Below, one piece after another: positions 58,801-64,000 of a stretch of DNA of 64,000 nt; the first letter of the stretch is position 1, and each line of letters opens with the position of its first letter. The notes beneath the pieces were generated by a model. It was not told where the DNA came from, did no database searches, and worked only from the letters and a program-made list of their open reading frames with translations. The DNA is from Boesenbergia rotunda (taxonomy: Eukaryota > Streptophyta > Magnoliopsida > Zingiberales > Zingiberaceae). The position numbers and the translations under genes are program-made. The DNA is taken from the NCBI GenBank assembly GCA_024364735.1, contig JAGFNQ010005245.1:284646-348645 (forward strand). Direction: 5' to 3'.

Positions 58801-59494
58801 GATTTATGCCATGAAAGATGTCATGCTACTATGTTTATGATTTATGCCATGAATTATGCCATGCTACTATGTTTATGATTTATGCCATGAATTATGCCAT
58901 GCTTAGAATGTCTACTATGTTTATGAGTTACGCCATGAATTATGCCATGCTTAGAATGTCTACTATGTTTATGTTCATGCCATGCTATGTATACGATAAG
59001 TGATGTAAGATGTTATGTTCCAAGTAGAGCACCAAGTATGTTAATGTTTTATGTGCTCATTATGAGATGATGAATGATGAATGGTTTTGTGAGTAGGAAA
59101 GAGTCTTACTAAGCCTGTGTTCTTATAGTCTTATTTCCTTATACCGCAGATCATTCAAGGGGACAATGATGGAAGCAGCAGGAGGGCAAGAACGCATGTG
59201 TGTAGTAGTGACTTGGCCCAGGAAACTTTATGTTTACTGTTTATGCTAGGACTTCACCTTGGTTACTTATATGTCTGACTTATGGAACCTTATGATATGA
59301 AGTTACGTATGACATGATATGATATGATGCTTAAGTTCAAAGTTAATATGCTAAGGTTCCTATGTCATTAAGTTAAGAATGGTAACAGGGCATGTATAAG
59401 TTAAAGATATTCCGTTGCCTTATGATGTCTACATGCCCTAAGCATGTTAACGTAAAGCCGCTTATATATATATATAAAAAAAGCGGGCGTTACA
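55819..59494 (+). mobile_element. 3' LTR (3,676 bp) of gypsy element
   Basis: From TGTAACGACCC to GGGCGTTACA, followed by CTAAT (59495-59499). It is 176 bases longer than the 5' LTR: seven extra 20-bp units (57747-57990) and one extra about 36-bp unit (near 58775-58830) account for this. In the first 450 bases I count about nine substitutions against the 5' LTR by eye. Confidence 0.92.
57747..57990 (+). repeat. 20-bp minisatellite, 12 units, in right gypsy LTR
   Basis: Same unit as at 52380-52480, expanded from five to twelve. One unit reads GATATGCTATG, and T/C alternation at the first base suggests expansion of two-unit blocks. Confidence 0.9.
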
Positions 59495-59499
59495 CTAAT

Positions 59500-60456
59500 T
59501 CACTCAGATTCAATCCCATTGATCCTAAAGGATTTCTCTTAACCAAAAGTATTTTCCCACAAAGAAAAATATCATGGAAAAAGTTGTTTAAACATATTTA
59601 AAAACAAGCATGTTCAAATTTGTTTAAGATATGTATTAAGTCCATAATCCCTAAACTTGTCTATCAGGTTTGTATCAGAATGTTTCTAGTATAATCTAAG
59701 CATGAACTTGAGTTTCAAAAACAAGTTTATATCAAGGCATGATCAGATTTCATGATACAAAAGATATGTTCAAATTTTCAAAACACACTTGTATCAAATT
59801 AGTATCAAGTATATATCAATCAGTTTTGATAATTCAATTCATATCAAACATAAACAACTAAGTCATACAATTTTAAGCTTATGTTCTTTGTCTAATGACG
59901 TATTGTGAGATTTGCATAGTGATCATCACAAACTATGTGTTCTTCATGTTGGCATAATACATTCATACAAGAGAATCATGGCATATTCAACTGAGTTCGT
60001 CTTCCAAAAGATTAAGAAAAACTTAAGTCCAAGATATTGCAAACATAAACATCAATTTGATATTGTGGCTAACTCCTAGATTTACAGTGAACTATAGAGT
60101 TCAAACCTAAGCAATCCATGATCATGATTCACCTAAATTATTAATGCAATATATTTTTTATTTTCAAAACTAGTTGGTTTATTTTGAAGCATGAATGTAC
60201 TATCATTCATTGTATGAAAATTTCCTTACTTCTCAAGTGAAATTTCATAAAACATAAATTGCTACAAGAAAACCAATTAATCTAAGCAATTCATGACAAG
60301 AGCAAATTATGTGTGAATCTAAAACCTTCATGCAATGTATAAAAATAATTTCTAAGGCTTGTTGACTCATTTTGAAACTAGTGTAACCTTAGCCTTGTGT
60401 TTGGAGCACCACTTATCAACAACCTATGTTGATAGATGCTCCCCCTCAATTTATGC
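59500..60456 (-). other. Post-gag non-coding DNA of minus Sirevirus-like element
   Basis: Non-coding, AT-rich, with repeated phrases (gtatcaa, aacaagttta). A PPT-like GCTCCCCCTC at about 60438-60447 (plus strand) lies near the gag stop. Confidence 0.65.
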
Positions 60457-61722
60457 TTATAAAATTCTAAATATTGAGTTTTTAGGTACCCAAATTTTGG
60501 GACCTAATGCATCAACAATGAGGGACTTAGGCACCCATACCTTAATCAATTTCTTTCTAACCTTTTGAACCCTAGAATCATTTGATGATCTAAATTGGGT
60601 TCTTGACATTAATGATACAAAGGTTGGTTCCTTAGGTCGGTAACCTATACCGGCCTTATTGTAAATCACCTTTTGGGAATTGAGTATCATGTCTAAGGTT
60701 TTGGAGCTAGATGAGAATTTCTCAAGAACATTCTTGAGATTTTCAACTTTGCTCTTTAAGTCCTTATTGTCATTCTCAAGGGTCTTAACATGCAAGTCAT
60801 CAATTACCTCATCCTTGGAGGTTTTTAAATGTTCTACTTCCAATTTCAATGACTTAACCTTATTCTTTGATTTCTTTAATAATTTGGTTAAACATGCGAT
60901 AGCTCTATAGCACATATCTAACTCGGGAGTGATTACCTCTTCATCATCCGAGGATGATGAAGGCGCGGTTGAGGAGCTACTTGATTCATCATCACTTTCC
61001 TCCTTTGACTCCTCTAGTGCCATGAAAGCAAAGTGATGGGTGCGCTTCTCCTCCTTTCCTGCCACAAAAGCAACCCCTTTCTCCTTTGGGCTTGTGTTAG
61101 AAATCTCATGTAGTTCCATCTCACAAAACAAATCTTCTAATTTTACAAAAGATAGATCCTTGGAAACCATGTAGGCATCCACCATGGATGACCACAAAGT
61201 ATTCCTAGGGAAGGCTTTGAGTACATACCTCACTAGGTCTCTATTTTCTACCTTTTCATTTATGGAGTGGAGACCATTCAACACTTCTTTAAACCGTCCA
61301 TGGAGTTCACTTACCTTTTCATTTTCTCCCATGGTAAGATTTTGGAGTTGACTGTGAAGGAGGTCCTTCTTGGCTATTCGGGTGTCTTGAGTTCCTTCGT
61401 GGAGCTCAATGATTTTGTTCCAAAGATATTTAGCACTTGTAAAAGGATCCACCTTGATAAACTCCTCCTTGGTCAACCCGCATTGCAAAGTGACCACCGC
61501 TTTGGCATTTGCTTCACTCTTTCTTATTTGCTCAGCCCACCAACTTGAGAAATCGAGATCTTTTCCTTCAACATCTCTTGGAGGGATGAAACCTTCTTTG
61601 ACCGAGAACCATATGCTCATGTTTGTCTTCAAATAAAACTCCATCTTCGATTTCCAATATTGAAAATCTGTGCCGTCGAAGAGTGGAGGTCGGTTTGTGC
61701 TCATTCCTTCTCTTCCAGCCAT
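60457..61722 (-). CDS. Sirevirus-like gag, intact frame but without zinc knuckle
   Basis: 421 codons open, starting MAGREGMSTNRPPLFDGTDF about 47 bases after the PBS. Residues about 10-210 form the DUF4219/UBN2-type capsid region (FQYWKSKMEFYLKTN, YLWNKIIELHEGTQDTR, LRYVLKAFPR-like VRYVLKAFPR). An acidic Ser-rich stretch (about 240-265, EESDDESSSSS) and a long coiled coil (about 280-345, many K/E/L heptads) follow. The C terminus contains GIGYRPKEPTFV. Gag builds the virus-like particle in these elements. The CCHC zinc knuckle, normally between capsid and coiled coil, is absent. No pol follows. The frame is intact despite the lost pol, so the element may have moved with help from an autonomous relative. 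Confidence 0.88.
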   Translation of the reverse strand: MAGREGMSTNRPPLFDGTDFQYWKSKMEFYLKTNMSIWFSVKEGFIPPRDVEGKDLDFSSWWAEQIRKSEANAKAVVTLQCGLTKEEFIKVDPFTSAKYLWNKIIELHEGTQDTRIAKKDLLHSQLQNLTMGENEKVSELHGRFKEVLNGLHSINEKVENRDLVRYVLKAFPRNTLWSSMVDAYMVSKDLSFVKLEDLFCEMELHEISNTSPKEKGVAFVAGKEEKRTHHFAFMALEESKEESDDESSSSSTAPSSSSDDEEVITPELDMCYRAIACLTKLLKKSKNKVKSLKLEVEHLKTSKDEVIDDLHVKTLENDNKDLKSKVENLKNVLEKFSSSSKTLDMILNSQKVIYNKAGIGYRPKEPTFVSLMSRTQFRSSNDSRVQKVRKKLIKVWVPKSLIVDALGPKIWVPKNSIFRIL

Positions 61723-61768
61723 CTTGTTGATAACTCTAGGATGTTAAGCTGCTTGTACAGAGCCCCAA

Positions 61769-61780
61769 GCTCTGATACCA
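61769..61780 (-). promoter_or_regulatory. Primer-binding site of minus Sirevirus-like element
   Basis: GCTCTGATACCA on the plus strand is the reverse complement of TGGTATCAGAGC, two bases from the LTR. Confidence 0.9.
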
Positions 61781-61782
61781 CT

Positions 61783-63651
61783 TGTTGGAACTTGGATGGC
61801 TATAGAGGGGGGGGGTGAATGTAGCCAGACACTCAAATCACTCCCTCTTCTTTGAACTTTCTTTCTGTGATCAGATTAGTAGCAGCGGAAACAAAATGCA
61901 ACAGAAAGAATAAAACAGAGCAAGGAATCAAACCAACGCTAACACAGCGATATACAAGGTTCGGGGATAACTTGCCCCTACTCCTTGGCGTGCCCGTAAG
62001 GTGGGCGATCCCTTGATCGTCGGCAGATCAAGCCCCGGTGAACCCGGATAAGATAGAACCTCCTTCTCAGTGGAGAAACCTCTCCACAGAACTCACGGAT
62101 GATGGAACTTGAGTATAGGAGATCACACAAGAAGGAATGCTCACTCAGATCTCACAAGGATGTAGTAGAACGCTTAAGCACCAAGCAACAGAGAGCTCGA
62201 ACACAGCCCAGCCAAACTTCCCAAGTTTCTGTCTTGTTCTTCTCTACTCCTCTGCTTCCAGCTTCATCTCTTAAGCTCCTGCTCAACGTCGCCAGCTCCA
62301 TCAGCACCACTGACTCACACCCTGACCCACTGACCTCTCTGAGCACTCAATCCACTGGACACTCCTCCAGCTGAGCCTTCGTCAGTTGCCAGCCATGCCT
62401 TCGTCAGTTGCCAGTTGCGCCAGACGCTGTTGAGACCTGAAAACACAATAGATCCAAACCTGCTCCATGGAAAGTCCTCCATTGACCCTCCTTGAGTGTT
62501 TGAATCACCTGCTATCACCTGCACACTCCAACAGAGCTTGGCAAATCGATATCAAATGAAATCAGCAAGTAGCAGAGAATCGACAGTGAAAACAGACGCG
62601 ATCAGAAACTTCTGACAACGTATTTGAATTAAAATTCTGCTCCTGATCGGTCCCCAGACCGATCAGAGAGGACCCTGATCGGTCACCAGACCGATCCAGC
62701 AATCTTCTGCACACTCCTGATTGGTCCCCAGACCTATCCAGCAGTCTGCTGCATACTCCAGATCGGTCACCAGACCGATCAGGATGATCCCAGACCGATC
62801 AGGCTCCAGCCTGATCGGTCAGGGTGAGAAACCTCGCGATAGTTGATCGTTCAGTTTGATCAGTCACGGTTTCTCCCTGATCGGTCACAAGACCGATCAG
62901 GAGCCGATTAGTAGGTTTGCCAAAGACCTATTGGATGCTCCCTGATCGGTCACCGGACCGATCAGACATCGCTGGATCGGTCACCAGACCGATCCAAGAG
63001 GGAACTTCGTGCCAACTTCCCTGATCGATCACCAGACCGATCTGGGCAAGGCCAAACCCTCTCTAAGTTAAGAGAACTGGCTCCCAGCCTCACCTGACTC
63101 GTGCTCAGTCCCTCGGACCAAGACTCCGTGCCCAATCTCACTCACCGAGACTTCAACCTAGCCCTCCAAGCTAGGACCTGGATTCACTCACCAGGGTTTC
63201 GGTCACCCGGCTTCACTCACCGGGACCCGGCTTCACTCACCGGGATTTCAACCTAGCTTCACTCACTAGAATTTCAATCACCTGGCTTCACTCACCAGGA
63301 CCCAGCTTCACTCACTGGGATTTCAACTTAGCTTCACTCACTAGGATTTCCATCACCTAGCTTCACTTATCAGGACCCGGCTTCACTCACCGGGATTTCC
63401 ATCACCTGGCTTCACTCACCAGGACCCGACTTCACTCACCGGGATTTCAACCTAGCTTCACTCACTAGGATTTCCATCACCTAGCCCTCCAAGCTAGGAC
63501 TTTTTCCCACCTAACCCTCCAAGTTAGAACTTTTCACATGCCAGCGTGCGATCTCCCGATCCACCTGGACTTAATCATAATCATAATCATCAACCTAAAC
63601 TAAAATCAGTGTCAACACCAAAATAGCAATCCGGGTCAGACTACATCAACA
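61783..63651 (-). mobile_element. Intact 5' LTR (1,869 bp) of minus Sirevirus-like element
   Basis: On the minus strand it runs from TGTTGATG (63651) to CCAACA (61783). It carries a palindrome array (62640-63045) and the CACTCACCGGGA minisatellite (63130-63515). The part 61783-62437 has no counterpart in the left LTR. Confidence 0.85.
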
Positions 63652-64000
63652 AGCAAGCCGTGGGATTGTATGTGCATCCAAGGGACCATGGATATAGCAG
63701 GGATGATGAGCCGAGGGAAGCGGATTTCGAAGCATACGTGAAGAATGGCATGGAGGCAAGCCAAGGGCTTGTGTGCGCATTTGAGGGACTAGGGCCAAAG
63801 TCGAAGAGGGCTTGAAGGCAACAGATCAAGGCAGCTGGATGGAGAGTCAGCTGAGTCGTAAGGGTTCGAGTGCTGAGTGAAGTGTACTCGGGAAATCCTA
63901 GGGTTCGAGTGCTGACGGAAATATACTCGAGAAGGGGAAACCTTAGGTTTAGGAGTGGACCAGTCGACTGACACTTGGGCAGTTGACTGATAATGTCCAT
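63652..64000 (+). mobile_element. 3' LTR of outer Sirevirus-like element, partial
   Basis: Homologous to about 34677-35018 of the 5' LTR, including the GTGTACTCGGGAAATC phrases and the CAGTCGACTG motif near 63962. The first about 167 bases of the LTR are missing at the junction with the inserted element, and the right part lies beyond the window. Confidence 0.85.

Larger units (their letters stand above)
37973..63651 (-). mobile_element. Minus-strand Sirevirus-like copia element, gag-only, doubly interrupted
   Basis: Components on the minus strand: 5' LTR 61783-63651, PBS 61769-61780, gag 60457-61722, non-coding post-gag DNA (59500-60456 and 49686-50445), polypurine tracts 39211-39410, truncated 3' LTR 37973-39210. 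The interior without insertions is about 3.4 kb and has no pol. Inserted in it are a copia element (39535-49680) and a gypsy element (50446-59494), each with its own target duplication. The whole lies inside the outer Sirevirus-like element, whose LTR resumes at 63652. Confidence 0.85.

Overview
The window is nuclear DNA of a flowering plant, most likely a monocot. The reasons are a spliced eIF3g gene, a DIVARICATA-type MYB gene, a plastid-type methyltransferase-like gene, a WRKY relic, GC-rich first exons and dense nested LTR retrotransposons. A Zingiberales (ginger/banana) origin is only a guess from repeat style.

Layout, left half (1-34,140). A decayed Ty1/copia element (1 to about 2,870) is followed by AT-rich DNA with a tRNA-derived SINE copy, a Mutator-like MITE (3,856-4,224) and a 2.4 kb non-autonomous CACTA transposon (about 4,757-7,117). 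Next comes a very decayed RTE-type LINE on the minus strand (about 7,150-8,450). A MYB locus follows: a pseudogene copy (8,865-9,254) hit by a SINE with a perfect 20-bp target-site duplication, tandem copies of its promoter, and the intact two-exon gene (11,240-12,166, minus). The eIF3g gene (13,738-16,192, plus) has a promoter rich in GGCCCA motifs. A broken WRKY gene spans 18,190-22,556, with a 1.3 kb hAT-like element in its intron. A SINE with an 18-bp target duplication and a second hAT-like element (23,374-24,134) lie before an intact single-exon ICMT/PEMT-like methyltransferase (24,703-25,812, minus). Two small LTR elements (TRIM type) in opposite orientations follow. The second sits inside a decayed L1-type LINE (29,251-34,140), which also carries a 396-bp tandem duplication and a 314-bp near-perfect foldback element.

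Right half (34,510-64,000) is a nest of LTR retrotransposons. The outermost is a plus-strand Sirevirus-like, gag-only copia element: LTR at 34,510-35,524, and its other LTR resuming at 63,652 and leaving the window. A minus-strand Sirevirus-like, gag-only element (37,973-63,651) is inserted in it, and its left LTR is truncated. Inside that lie a plus-strand copia element with 2.23 kb LTRs and TSD AATTG (39,535-49,680), and a Ty3/gypsy chromovirus-like deletion derivative with 3.5-3.7 kb LTRs and TSD CTAAT (50,446-59,494).

Only three genes look functional: DIV-type MYB, eIF3g and the methyltransferase. They share no pathway. The interest lies in the transposon structures: family-specific palindrome arrays shared by LTR and internal DNA in both Sirevirus-like elements, an in-frame integrase/chromodomain deletion fusion, a tRNA-like module in a gypsy LTR, and the inverted SINE-like foldback.
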